A DNA stretch of 64,000 bases from Spirosoma luteum DSM 19990 (GCF_000374065.1 NZ_KB893259.1:1-64000), one strand, 5' to 3'. Positions 8,526 through 17,284 are shown, numbered from the stretch's first letter. The notes: generated from the letters alone by a model not told the origin. Numbers and translations: made by a program.

Positions 8526-9471
8526 GCCGCTCAATAAAATCCAGGGGAAGAATTCAGGATGATAGTCTGTTTACGTTACTTTTTTTGCTACCGAAAGTCT
8601 AGTTACTGGTCGTATGAACGTACATACGCACAGGATACCCTTTCCGGTTTAACAACGACAGCGTGTACGGAAGTTTAATGAACGTTGATTTTGGTTTACC
8701 AAAGGTACCTTTATCATAACAGCACTACTCTCTTTTAGTACATTTCAATCATTTTTTATACCTATTATCCGTTCGATACAATTGCTGCATACCTTATACG
8801 AACTTAGATCTTATTACTTCCCCATGGAATGCTTGTATAATTTTTATTTCCGTAAAAGTAAAGTAAGCAGTTTTTGTACTATACCGTTATGCACAAATCA
8901 TTCAACCGCATAATTTAGTTATTTAGCGTAGTAGCTATTCTATACTGTACTTATTTGTTAGTCATTGATACTACCTGTATTATAGAACTTATGAAATTCA
9001 TTTATACACTATATAACATCAAAGAGGCAACCCAATCGACAAGTTGCACTTTTTTACGCTTACCGTACTTTTTACTCACCCAGTTTATGGGTCTGACCAG
9101 TGCCTGCCAATTCAGCGTGGCAGCGCATTCTGGTACTACCATAGGTTGAGCAGATCATTAGCGTAGCGGTTTAATTACCAGAATCGAGTCTTCCGTTTTT
9201 TTATAAAGCAGTCAGGTAAATTCACCAACGCAGGAATTCGTCACTAACGTAAAGATGGGTCGCATCCGCCAGTCAAAAATGGCCTGTTCCCATCGTTCAC
9301 CAAGAAACAAAGCGCACGGCCCACCCGGCTTTTGCTGCGTTTCTGATAAGCACACTTCTCTGGCCCGAACGTATAACCGGGTTCTATCAGTCGGTTAGGA
9401 AAACACCAAACCGGCTCCACCCCCGAAACCAATCGTTTGGCGGGTGCCTTCAGACTAAAATCTCACAACAC
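8526..9471. other. Long gene-poor, AT-rich intergenic region
   Basis: About 950 bp between divergent units. The part from about 8700 to 9070 is visibly more AT-rich than the surroundings. Short open frames occur (for example 8991-9149 plus and 9244-9432 minus), but none has a recognisable domain, a conserved-looking composition or a convincing start, and I do not call them. No tRNA or hairpin terminator was recognised. It could hold a small RNA or a decayed gene. Confidence 0.4.
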
Positions 9472-9792
9472 ATGAATCGTTTTTCAGTCATTTATCTGCT
9501 AAAGAGGCAGTACCATCCTATTTATTGTAGCACTCACCAAGAGGCTGAGGCTACTTTGGCGAGCTTACTTACCCAGGCAGACCACAAGCCAATTGGCATC
9601 TACGATGCCAAAACGGAGCTCTTCGCTTGGGAGCCTGCCCGGCAACGCCAATACGATAAAGCCAGTATTGAGAAACAGGGCAAACTGGGCGAACAAATCA
9701 ACCGGATTGTCCAGGCTCTGCATCACCAGGAGTTGGTCCGGCACAGCCCAACCAACTCGTTATTTCAGCTTCTCCAGGCGGAAGAAGCTTAG
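9472..9792 (+). CDS. Hypothetical protein, first gene of an unknown two-gene unit
   Basis: 106 residues, ATG start. No signal peptide or membrane segment. The N-terminus is beta-like (RFSVIYLLKRQYHPIYCST), followed by an alpha-helical stretch rich in Q, A and E (EAEATLASLLTQ, YDKASIEKQGKLGEQINRIVQALHHQEL) and a C-terminal helix (LFQLLQAEE). I do not recognise the family. It is 33 bp upstream of another unknown gene on the same strand, and the pair ends in a strong terminator, so they are probably cotranscribed. Codon use looks like that of the neighbours. Confidence 0.6.
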   Translation: MNRFSVIYLLKRQYHPIYCSTHQEAEATLASLLTQADHKPIGIYDAKTELFAWEPARQRQYDKASIEKQGKLGEQINRIVQALHHQELVRHSPTNSLFQLLQAEEA

Positions 9793-9825
9793 ACCACATA
9801 ACTCAACTGTAATACGTATATCATC

Positions 9826-10431
9826 ATGCAAACGAACCATCACATTACCCAGGCCTTGCCCTATATGCTGGCCTACCCTGCCCTGCTGGCAGGCCACCAG
9901 ACCATCAACGAAGCCATCAACGATCACCTACTCAGTAATTATCTGGAGGCTTTCATTGAGCAGGACGGGTTACCGAACGAGGCCTCAGCGACACCAGCGC
10001 CTTTAACGGACTATATAAACGCTGTTCTTGGCCAATTTTCAGGCCCCGTCCTGAGCGACCCACTAGCCCGGTTGTGCTCCGATGGCGCCCTGAAACTACC
10101 CGCTTACATTCTGCCTACCCTGCTGAATTTACTGGCCCAAAACGGGGATATTCACCGAATCACTTTTTTACTGGCTACGTATGGTCATTATCTATCGGAG
10201 CAACTTAAAGCGGGTAAGGGAGGTGAACTGGAGCCGGACGACTGGGCAAAAGTAAGCAGCGACGATGTAATGGCCCTGCTGAGCATATCGTCGATGGCAA
10301 CGGCCCGGCTGCAAACCTATTCGCACTTTGTGGCCATGTACAAGTCATACCGCAACCAGATAGCTGCGCACGGAGTCGAGTCTTTACTTCGCCAAATGGC
10401 CTATAACCGGCTGGCTATGCAAACCGCTTAA
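9826..10431 (+). CDS. Hypothetical all-helical protein, second gene of an unknown two-gene unit
   Basis: 201 residues, ATG start. No export signal; predicted almost entirely alpha-helical (HHITQALPYMLAYPALLAG, INEAINDHLLSNYLEAFIEQ, LPAYILPTLLNLLAQNG, ITFLLATYGHYLSEQLKAG, VMALLSISSMATARLQTYSHF). I do not recognise a domain or catalytic motif. It follows the 106-residue gene by 33 bp and is followed 5 bp later by an intrinsic terminator, so the two form a closed unit. The upstream region is long and AT-rich, leaving room for regulation. Function unknown. Confidence 0.6.
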   Translation: MQTNHHITQALPYMLAYPALLAGHQTINEAINDHLLSNYLEAFIEQDGLPNEASATPAPLTDYINAVLGQFSGPVLSDPLARLCSDGALKLPAYILPTLLNLLAQNGDIHRITFLLATYGHYLSEQLKAGKGGELEPDDWAKVSSDDVMALLSISSMATARLQTYSHFVAMYKSYRNQIAAHGVESLLRQMAYNRLAMQTA

Positions 10432-10436
10432 CCAAT

Positions 10437-10469
10437 AAAATCGGTGCCGGGAGCCCGGCACCGATTTTT
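10437..10469 (+). terminator. Intrinsic terminator of the unknown two-gene unit
   Basis: An 11-bp GC-rich stem (TCGGTGCCGGG, 10441-10451, with 10454-10464) with a 2-nt gap and a T5 tract, directly after the stop at 10431. The A tract on the left makes it partly bidirectional. Confidence 0.85.
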
Positions 10470-10626
10470 CATTACTACCAGCACTGTCATTTGTTTAACT
10501 CTCAGCACTGGCACTTATCTACGTGCATCATAGGTTAGAAGACAAGATTTTTGGCGGAGTTACGCTTGCGGGTAACCCCTGCTCTACGTGTATCACAGGT
10601 TTACAGATAAGCTCTTTTACCGGCCC

Positions 10627-12249
10627 TCAGGGGCGGGTTGATTTCATGGGCCAAATGGTTATTTTTTTGAATTCGGCCGTACCGCCTTCGGCAAACAGGT
10701 CGATAGCTCCAGTTGCTTTAGTCGGGAAAATATAGTCGGTAATAACGCGTTCACCGTCGTTGGCAAAGACCGTTACAACGGACCTATCCACAAAAATGCG
10801 CAGTTTAACCAGATTGTTTTGCGGCTTTAGTGGAGCTGTTTCGACGCTGGGAAACCGGTCGCTGAAGGCCACATTGCCCGACTTCCGGCGGTCCAGTTCG
10901 AGTTTGCCGTTTACGTAGCGGATAATGGTCTCTTCGTCGCCCGGTCCGTCGCTGCCATTTTTGGCTAACCGGATACCCACCGTTTTGGCAGTGCCGGGGC
11001 TGATTTCAACTTCGAGTTCGTAGACGTTATCGAGACTCTTTTCCAGGGTCTGGCTCTGACTGGTGAGTGTCAGATTTTGCTGCTCCTTTTTTGTCCCGCG
11101 CAGGCTGGCCACACCGGCAATGGGCGTTTGTACCAGCACCAGTCCGTCCGGCGTGCGCCGGAGTGCGATCTGGCGTGGCAGCGACATGGCTCCTCTGAAG
11201 GTAGCCGTCGGTATTTTGTTGGCATATTCCCAGTCGTTGAGCCAGCCAATCATGACCGGGTTTTTCTGTGTGCCGGGCAAGTCGTTGAACGGGATAGCCG
11301 CGTAGTAATCCTTCCCCCAATCGACGGGGTTACTCACGGCGGGAGCAATGGGCTTGGGATTTTCGTTATCCAGCGTGAAGGTCTTCCCATCGAAATTACC
11401 CACGAAGTACTGCATGCCGAGGTAGTTTTTTTGCGGGTGCCCCGCCGAAACGAACACAACCCACTTGCTCTTCCCTGGTTCATTTTCAATGGGCACCTGA
11501 ACAATAGATGGACATTCCCAGACGCGGGTAGTGTCGCCCTGGGGCCCAAAGAGGCTTAGTAGTTTCCAGTCTTTCAGGTTTTTCGAATCGTAAAACGCCA
11601 CCTGATGATCGGTGGGTTTGATTACGGCCATCAGCCACTTTTGCTGCGGCTCATACCAGAATACGTTTGGGTCCCGAAACTCTTTGGTTTGCAGGTCGAG
11701 CACCGGATTTTTGGCGTACTGCGTCCAGGTGCGGCCTTTGTCGGTGCTGTACGCCAGGTTCTGATACTGATTGGTCTGAACGTCGCTCTTGGTTACGTTG
11801 CCCGTATAAATGGACACCATACAATCGCCGGTTCCATCGGGGCACAGGCCACTTTTGTTGCCTTTGTCCACCACGGTACTACCGGAAAAAATACCCGTTT
11901 TTGATACGCTGTCGGCATTGGTGAACTCCGGGATAGCCACCGGTAAATCCTCCCAGTGCAGCAGGTCGGCACTTACGGCATGGCCCCAGCTCATGTGTCC
12001 CCACACATTACCGAACGGGTTATGCTGGTAAAATAGATGATACTGACCATTAGCATAAATCAGCCCGTTAGGGTCGTTTATCCAGCCTTTGGGTGCCGAA
12101 AAGTGGTACTGTGGGCGGTAATCTATGGAATCCCCAGACAGAGACGTCTGGGCCGACGATTCTGTTTTGGCCGACTGATTGCAGGCTGTTTGGCTGATTG
12201 ATATAAAAGCCAGTAAGGCGATAACGAGGTTTTTACGCTGCATGGGCAT
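10627..12249 (-). CDS. GH32 fructan hydrolase (levanase/invertase-type) lipoprotein
   Basis: 540 residues. The N-terminus is a lipoprotein signal (LLAFISISQTAC, lipid Cys about 23). The GH32 five-blade propeller follows, with nucleophile Asp about 59 in WINDPNG, transition-state stabiliser Asp about 193 in FRDPNVFW and acid/base Glu about 245 in WECPSI; a C-terminal beta-sandwich runs from about residue 390. It cleaves beta-fructosyl links in sucrose, inulin or levan, which cannot be told apart here. It is anchored in an envelope membrane. It is the third gene of a leftward unit: sugar transporter, PfkB kinase, GH32. A second ATG two codons on is equally possible. Confidence 0.92.
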   Translation of the reverse strand: MPMQRKNLVIALLAFISISQTACNQSAKTESSAQTSLSGDSIDYRPQYHFSAPKGWINDPNGLIYANGQYHLFYQHNPFGNVWGHMSWGHAVSADLLHWEDLPVAIPEFTNADSVSKTGIFSGSTVVDKGNKSGLCPDGTGDCMVSIYTGNVTKSDVQTNQYQNLAYSTDKGRTWTQYAKNPVLDLQTKEFRDPNVFWYEPQQKWLMAVIKPTDHQVAFYDSKNLKDWKLLSLFGPQGDTTRVWECPSIVQVPIENEPGKSKWVVFVSAGHPQKNYLGMQYFVGNFDGKTFTLDNENPKPIAPAVSNPVDWGKDYYAAIPFNDLPGTQKNPVMIGWLNDWEYANKIPTATFRGAMSLPRQIALRRTPDGLVLVQTPIAGVASLRGTKKEQQNLTLTSQSQTLEKSLDNVYELEVEISPGTAKTVGIRLAKNGSDGPGDEETIIRYVNGKLELDRRKSGNVAFSDRFPSVETAPLKPQNNLVKLRIFVDRSVVTVFANDGERVITDYIFPTKATGAIDLFAEGGTAEFKKITIWPMKSTRP

Positions 12250-12371
12250 TGTGTATTACTGACAAACGATGATTAAAAAACTCATGGTACCTAGTTGCCC
12301 ATGACTGCCCATCCCCCCGAACAAATAGCCAGCCTGGTGAGTAAGGGCGAAACAGTGTCCTGCCTTCCTGT

Positions 12372-13253
12372 TTAAAAAAATGACTGTTCCAGTATAACTT
12401 TCTCCGTAAAACTTGGGGTGGCACCCTGTTTGGTAGCGACAAACGCCCCCGTAGCGCAGGCAAATTCGAGCGTCTTCTGCGGGGTTTCACCCTGTAGCAT
12501 TTTGTAGAGAAAACCGGCCAGAAACGCATCACCACTGCCAATGGTATCCGCTACCTCGACCGGAAAACCAGCCTGTTTTGTAAAGCCTGATGCATTGAGC
12601 ATGGCCGCCCCATCGGGGCCAAGTGTTACGCAGAGGGTTTCCAGCTGGTAGCGTTGCCGAAGTTGCTGCATAGCCTGTTGCAGGTCCGTTTCGTGCCCGT
12701 ACCAGCCCGACAGTTCCACCAGTTCGTGCTCGTTCAGTTTAGCGATATCGGCCTTGTGCAGCAACTCTTCCACTGTTTGCTGATTGTAATGGGGAGCCCG
12801 CAGGTTTACGTCAAATACTTTGTGAGGGGCCACGTCCAGCAGTGCCAGCAGCGTTTCGTGCGTTTGCTGACTGCGGGCGGCCAGACTGCCATACACGAAC
12901 ACATCACTTTGCTTCACCACCTCGGTCAGACCGGGTTCTGGCATGATGTAGTCCCAGGCCACTGGTTGAAGAATCTTGTAAGTTACTTCATTGGAATCCG
13001 AAATATTGGCCTTCGCCACGCCCGTCAGGTGCGTTTGGCCCACCTGCACCAGTTGCGTCGGAATACCTTTATTGGCCAGAAAATCAATTAGCTCCCGCCC
13101 CAGGTCATCGCTGCCAACGCGGCTGATAAGTTGGGCGTTCAGGCCGAAGTTGCGCAGATCAGCGGCCACGTTCATGGGGGCTCCACCGGGTTGCTTACTG
13201 GTAGGCAACACATCCCAGAGAATTTCGCCGAAACAGGTTACGGTTGGGTTCAT
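12372..13253 (-). CDS. PfkB-family sugar kinase, probable fructokinase
   Basis: 293 residues from ATG at 13253 (MNPTVTCFGEILWD). PfkB signatures: N-terminal GGAPMNVAADL and C-terminal DTIGSGDAFLAGFL, with catalytic Asp about 242. The FGEILWDVLP start and the neighbours (GH32 fructosidase downstream, sugar transporter upstream) support phosphorylation of fructose to fructose-6-phosphate in the cytoplasm. That substrate is inferred. A frame continues upstream of this ATG through the heptad-repeat element at 13259-13359, but it reads low-complexity peptide, so I reject an earlier start. The ATG is only five bases from the repeat. Confidence 0.88.
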   Translation of the reverse strand: MNPTVTCFGEILWDVLPTSKQPGGAPMNVAADLRNFGLNAQLISRVGSDDLGRELIDFLANKGIPTQLVQVGQTHLTGVAKANISDSNEVTYKILQPVAWDYIMPEPGLTEVVKQSDVFVYGSLAARSQQTHETLLALLDVAPHKVFDVNLRAPHYNQQTVEELLHKADIAKLNEHELVELSGWYGHETDLQQAMQQLRQRYQLETLCVTLGPDGAAMLNASGFTKQAGFPVEVADTIGSGDAFLAGFLYKMLQGETPQKTLEFACATGAFVATKQGATPSFTEKVILEQSFF

Positions 13254-13258
13254 GTAGG

Positions 13259-13359
13259 TTTGAGGTTTGAGGTTTGAGGTTTGAGGTTTGAGGTTTACGG
13301 TATTTGGTTGGCTGGCGCGGGAGATTATGACGCGCCAGCCAACCAAATACCGTAAACCT
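13259..13359. repeat. Heptad-armed inverted repeat upstream of the fructokinase gene
   Basis: Five perfect copies of TTTGAGG (13259-13293) and one TTTACGG (13294-13300) lead into an inverted repeat with perfect 29-bp arms, 13291-13319 and 13331-13359, around an 11-nt loop. Read on the minus strand, the element ends with CCTAC directly before the kinase ATG. It occupies almost the whole 110-bp gap between transporter and kinase genes. Related elements lie at 27201-27330 and 35447-35554. Confidence 0.85.
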
Positions 13360-13363
13360 TTTT

Positions 13364-14686
13364 CTAATGTGCAAACACGGTCCGTTCAATTTTTTCCAGG
13401 CTGGTCCCCTTCGTTTCGGGCATCAGCCGCAGCACAAACAGGAGTTGAAACACCATCATAACGGCAAAAAACAGAAAGGTATTCCCCCCGCCGAACTGTT
13501 CGGACAGGTAGGGGAAGGTGAATGTGATGATAGCCGCCATGAGCCAGTGGGTAAAACTGCCCAGCGCCTGACCACTCGCCCGTACTTCGTTCGGAAATAT
13601 TTCGGAGATGAATACCCAGATAACCGCACCCTGTGAGAAGCCAAAAAAGGCGATGTAACAGAACAGCAGAATAGGGACAGTCATGCCAAAGTCCTGAACG
13701 TAAAAGGCTCTGGCAACTAAGCCCAGCGTAATGATCAACCCGACCGAGCCAATTTTCATCAGCGTCCGGCGACCATACCGGTCGATGAGGTTCATGGAAA
13801 TGAGGGTAAAGATGAGATTGATCAAGCCAATCCCTGCCGACGAGAGCAGCGACGAACTTTTACCCAGCCCGGTCATTTCAAAAATGCGGGGAGCGTAATA
13901 GATAATGGCGTTGATACCGGCCACCTGGTTGAACACGGCAAACAGCACAGCCAGCATAATGGGTGTGCTGTACTGACCCGAAAACAACCGGGTTGACCCA
14001 GTTGTATTGTGGCTGCTGGCCTGAATAGCCACCAAGGTTTGTTCGGCCGTTTCGGGGTCTATCATATCCAGCACCTGACGTGCCTGGGCAACATCCCCTT
14101 TTTTGAGCAGAAGCCAGCGCGGGCTTTCAGGAATATTCAGGACGGTAATCAGGAAAATAAGCGAAGGGAGGGCCTGCACACCCAGCATCCACCGCCAAGG
14201 TTCTGCCCCCGCATCGGCCAGCAGGAAATTAGACAGATAGGCAATCAGAATACCGAATACGACATTGAACTGAAACAGGCCCACCAGTTTCCCGCGCGAT
14301 TTGGCGGGTGAAATTTCGGTGATGTACATGGGGGCCGCCACCGAGGAAGCGCCCACGCCCAGGCCACCCAGAAACCGGAAGATAAGGAAGATAGGCCAGT
14401 TGGGAGCCAGTGCTGTACCGAGCGATGCGGCCAGGTATAAAACGGCAATCCAGAACAGTGTTTTTTTTCGACCCAGCGTTTCGGCGGGGATACCGCCGGT
14501 CATGGAACCGATAACCGTACCGATGAGCGCAATGGATACCGTAAGGCCGTGCTCCCAGACGCTCAACGCCCAGAGTGCCTGTAACGATTGCTCCACACCG
14601 GAGATAACGGCCGTGTCGAATCCGAAAAGAAAACCGCCCAGGGCAGCTGTAATCGACCAAAAAAAGATGCGTTGTTTCTGATTCAT
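13364..14686 (-). CDS. MFS sugar-porter family transporter
   Basis: 440 residues from ATG at 14686; the TTG two codons upstream is less likely. Twelve predicted membrane helices. Sugar-porter signatures are present: FGFDTAVISG in helix 1, ETLGRKKTL between helices 2 and 3, RFLGGLGVGASSVAAPMYITE with the PxYxxE motif, PESPRWLL after helix 6, QVAGINAIIYYAPRIFE in helix 7, DRYGRRTLMK between helices 8 and 9, and a C-terminal PETKG. It probably imports fructose or sucrose by proton symport across the inner membrane. It heads the leftward unit with the PfkB kinase and GH32 enzyme. A TATCTTTG -7 box lies 41 nt upstream. Confidence 0.92.
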   Translation of the reverse strand: MNQKQRIFFWSITAALGGFLFGFDTAVISGVEQSLQALWALSVWEHGLTVSIALIGTVIGSMTGGIPAETLGRKKTLFWIAVLYLAASLGTALAPNWPIFLIFRFLGGLGVGASSVAAPMYITEISPAKSRGKLVGLFQFNVVFGILIAYLSNFLLADAGAEPWRWMLGVQALPSLIFLITVLNIPESPRWLLLKKGDVAQARQVLDMIDPETAEQTLVAIQASSHNTTGSTRLFSGQYSTPIMLAVLFAVFNQVAGINAIIYYAPRIFEMTGLGKSSSLLSSAGIGLINLIFTLISMNLIDRYGRRTLMKIGSVGLIITLGLVARAFYVQDFGMTVPILLFCYIAFFGFSQGAVIWVFISEIFPNEVRASGQALGSFTHWLMAAIITFTFPYLSEQFGGGNTFLFFAVMMVFQLLFVLRLMPETKGTSLEKIERTVFAH

Positions 14687-15240
14687 GTCCAACTACACGA
14701 ACCGGAGTAAGGAACGGTTCGTGAATCAAAGATAGCAGTCAGATCAGATGTGGTGTTTCGAAAAACGTTCAACTTATTTCAACCTATGAGCAACTCATAA
14801 GTTGCTATATATCAGTACCATAAAGAGATAAAATAAGAAAGATTATCAATATTGTTACACTGATTTTCACATTTGATACAACCGGTTTTCAAATGCAACC
14901 ACTTACTGCTCACCAGTCAGATTGGTTGCAGGTTAGGCAAACCCGGCTGAGGCCACACGCCTGTTTTATATACCTATTACCGGCATAAAGGCTACTACAG
15001 GACCATTCAATCAATTCCCTCAGTTTAGCCTATAGCACTTACGCAGCCGTAAGTATGTAAATATCAATTAACTACCTACAAAATAGGCAAATTTTCATCC
15101 ACGCATAAAATTCCCCCTGCACAACATTACCCGGAAGAAGTGTGTTTTTTTCGTGAAGTCCTGCAAATAACCAAACCAACAGGCGGAGGTTTTAGCGGGC
15201 AACCAACGTTTTATCAATTCACTATAATTCACTCAATGCC
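14687..15240. other. Divergent intergenic region with promoter and possible operator
   Basis: About 550 bp, AT-rich, between the fructan unit and the FAS1 gene. It holds the TATCTTTG box for the leftward unit and a 7-4-7 inverted repeat at 14789-14806 (AGCAACT/AGTTGCT), which lies upstream of that box and could be a regulator site. No gene is seen. Confidence 0.45.
14727..14734 (-). promoter_or_regulatory. Bacteroidota -7 promoter element TATCTTTG
   Basis: Minus-strand TATCTTTG is an exact match to TAnnTTTG and lies 41 nt before the transporter ATG at 14686. It is the likely promoter of the transporter-kinase-GH32 unit. Confidence 0.55.
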
Positions 15241-16323
15241 ATGAAAAAGTCCATCTATGCGTACATCAAACGAAGTACGCTTTTGCTACTCTTCGGAGCT
15301 ACTCCGCTCTTTTTCAGCTGTACGAGTACAACTCCTGACCCCATTTCTACCACCCCTCCCACGTCAGGAACGGTAACCACGCCAGGCTCGGGTACAACAA
15401 CCACACCAGGGTCGGGTACAACGACTACGCCGGGTTCGGGCACAACTACGCCGGGCTCGAATGTAACCGTCGTAGCATCGGTAGCTTATATCGCCCAGAA
15501 AGACAACCTCAAACTGCTGAGTGCAGCTATTGCCCGGGCGGGTCTCGCAACCGAATTCAACCAGTCATTGATTACTATTTTTGCCCCGTCGGACGATGCG
15601 TTCAGGGCGGGAGGATACGCTAACGAAGCGGCTGTGTCGGCCGCACCGGTAGCCGATCTGCAACGAATTTTGAGGTACCATATTGTCAAATCCCGTATTG
15701 ACCAGTCGGCCATGCCAACAAGAGTAAATACCGTGTATGAGACGGCCCTGGCAGATAATCAGCTGTCCGTATACAAAAACAGTATGACTGATATCAGCGT
15801 TAATCAGGCAAAGATTATTGAGGGGGACATTCCAACAGTGGGAGCCGCTTTGCATATCATCAATGCGTTGTTGAAGCCCGCTACGGTTAATACGGTGGCT
15901 CTGGTTAAGGCCAACACAAACCTGTCACTGCTGACGGCCGCTATTGACCGGGCGGGTCCGGCTGTGAGCGACGTTCTGAACAAAAGCACTCAGAATGGGT
16001 ACACGATCTTTGCACCATCCAACGATGCTTTGAAAGCGGCTGGTTATGCCGATGAAGCGGCCATTAAAGCGGCCGATCCGAAAGTATTGTCGGACATTCT
16101 GTTGTATCACATATTGAATTACCGTGCCTATGCGCAGACCTTCCAGAACGGGGCCGATGTTGCCACCGCTCAGGGTACTACGCTTCGGGTGAATGTCGCC
16201 GGTGGTAAAGTTACGCTGTTGGGTAAAGGGAACGGCGCCAACGTTGCCAACATCATCCAGGCCGATCAGGCAGCCTCGAACGGGGTCGTTCACGTTATCG
16301 ACCGGGTGTTGCTCAGTAAATAA
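15241..16323 (+). CDS. Lipoprotein with two fasciclin (FAS1) domains
   Basis: 360 residues. Lipoprotein signal with lipobox ending at Cys27 (ATPLFFSC). A Thr/Pro/Gly/Ser linker with repeats of PGSGTTTT (about residues 35-75) spaces the domains from the membrane. FAS1 domain 1 (about 78-215: LLSAAIARAG, ITIFAPSDDAF, LRYHIV, ALHIINALL) and FAS1 domain 2 (about 218-358: LLTAAIDRAG, YTIFAPSNDAL, LLYHIL, GVVHVIDRVLL) each carry the FAPSxxA and YH motifs. FAS1 proteins mediate adhesion or matrix contacts; the ligand is unknown. The gene stands alone and is followed by a bidirectional terminator. Confidence 0.92.
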   Translation: MKKSIYAYIKRSTLLLLFGATPLFFSCTSTTPDPISTTPPTSGTVTTPGSGTTTTPGSGTTTTPGSGTTTPGSNVTVVASVAYIAQKDNLKLLSAAIARAGLATEFNQSLITIFAPSDDAFRAGGYANEAAVSAAPVADLQRILRYHIVKSRIDQSAMPTRVNTVYETALADNQLSVYKNSMTDISVNQAKIIEGDIPTVGAALHIINALLKPATVNTVALVKANTNLSLLTAAIDRAGPAVSDVLNKSTQNGYTIFAPSNDALKAAGYADEAAIKAADPKVLSDILLYHILNYRAYAQTFQNGADVATAQGTTLRVNVAGGKVTLLGKGNGANVANIIQADQAASNGVVHVIDRVLLSK

Positions 16324-16349
16324 GAGTGCCGTGTAGAACCGTAAAAGTA

Positions 16350-16386
16350 GAAACGTGCCGGATAGAAATTCTATCCGGCACGTTTC
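16350..16386. terminator. Bidirectional palindromic terminator
   Basis: Perfect 18-bp arms (16350-16367 and 16369-16386) around one base, between convergent genes. The right arm overlaps the stop codon of the leftward nitrilase gene (16385-16387). Confidence 0.7.
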
Positions 16387-17284
16387 ATTTACGCCCGAAT
16401 GAAAATAAATCGGGCCGGGTGTAATGGCCAATTACATCAAAATCGAGTTTACTTTTCAGGACTTCGTCAAGGGCCAGATTGGCAATGAGGATAGCCTCTT
16501 TATCCCAGAGCGGCCCGGCAATAAATTCCCCCTGTGGGGAGACGATGGCACTCCCACCCCGACTCAAAACAAGATCATCTTCGTCCAGGAAATCCTGATA
16601 AGCAGATGAGTAGTCACTCCGGCTGAAAAACTGGTTGCTGCCCAGTACGAAACAGCGGCCTTCGCAGGCGATGTGCTGGAGGGTAGCGGGCCAGGTGGGC
16701 CGGGCATCGGCGGTAGGGGCCAGATACAGTTGGGGTGCCTGCTGATATAGGCTCATGCGGGCCAGTGGCATGTAGTTTTCCCAGCAGATCAGGCCACCCA
16801 TCCGGCCAATTCCCGTGTCGAATACCCGCAGCGAATCGGCGCCGGTGCCCTCCGCCCAGACTAACCGTTCCACGCCCGTCGGCTTAATCTTCTGGTGCTT
16901 GCCCAGGTAGCCTTCCGTAGGGGATACGTAAACGAGGGTACAGTACAGGCTCCCGTTCAGCGCATCGCGCTCGGTAACGCCGATGGCCAGATACACATTA
17001 TTCTCACGGGCAATCTGCTCGATGCGGGCCAGTTCCGGGCTGGGTAGCTGCAAACTGTTTTGCCAGTACGTTTTGTAAAGTTCCCGCCCGGCATCGGTAC
17101 GTAAACCAACGGATGCTCCGAAGGTAAACCTGCGGGGATACCCCGGAATGAACGACTCCGGGAACAGGATAAACTGACAGCCTTTACGGGCACACTCAAT
17201 AACCAGTGATTCGAGTTTATCAATTGTGGCGTGGATATCGAAAAAAACGGGAGTGGCCTGAACAACGGCGACAGTGATGAGCAT
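16385..17284 (-). CDS. Nitrilase (carbon-nitrogen hydrolase family)
   Basis: 299 residues from ATG at 17284; a TTG two codons upstream is less likely. The Glu-Lys-Cys triad is present: Glu43 in FPESFIPGYP, Lys132 in GKHQKIKPT and Cys167 in GGLICWENYMPL. The FIPGYPR and CWENYMPLAR motifs are those of true nitrilases (branch 1) and not of amidases, so the likely reaction is hydrolysis of an aliphatic or aromatic nitrile to a carboxylate plus ammonia in the cytoplasm. The gene is monocistronic, convergent with the FAS1 gene and divergent from the Hsp70-like gene. A physiological substrate is not indicated by context. Confidence 0.9.
   Translation of the reverse strand: MLITVAVVQATPVFFDIHATIDKLESLVIECARKGCQFILFPESFIPGYPRRFTFGASVGLRTDAGRELYKTYWQNSLQLPSPELARIEQIARENNVYLAIGVTERDALNGSLYCTLVYVSPTEGYLGKHQKIKPTGVERLVWAEGTGADSLRVFDTGIGRMGGLICWENYMPLARMSLYQQAPQLYLAPTADARPTWPATLQHIACEGRCFVLGSNQFFSRSDYSSAYQDFLDEDDLVLSRGGSAIVSPQGEFIAGPLWDKEAILIANLALDEVLKSKLDFDVIGHYTRPDLFSFGRK

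Noticed and set aside
8955..9149. Possible small gene in the AT-rich gap
   Set aside because: The first start is TTG, composition is poor, and no motif or initiation context supports it.
9244..9432. 62-codon minus-strand frame rich in Gly, Arg and Pro
   Set aside because: No ATG start or domain; overlaps the probable leader of the unknown two-gene unit.
13259..13300. Short tandem repeats considered as a CRISPR array
   Set aside because: Units are 7 bp without spacers and no cas genes are near.
13254..13346. Upstream extension of the fructokinase reading frame
   Set aside because: The extension translates the heptad repeat and hairpin; the PfkB fold begins right after the ATG at 13253.
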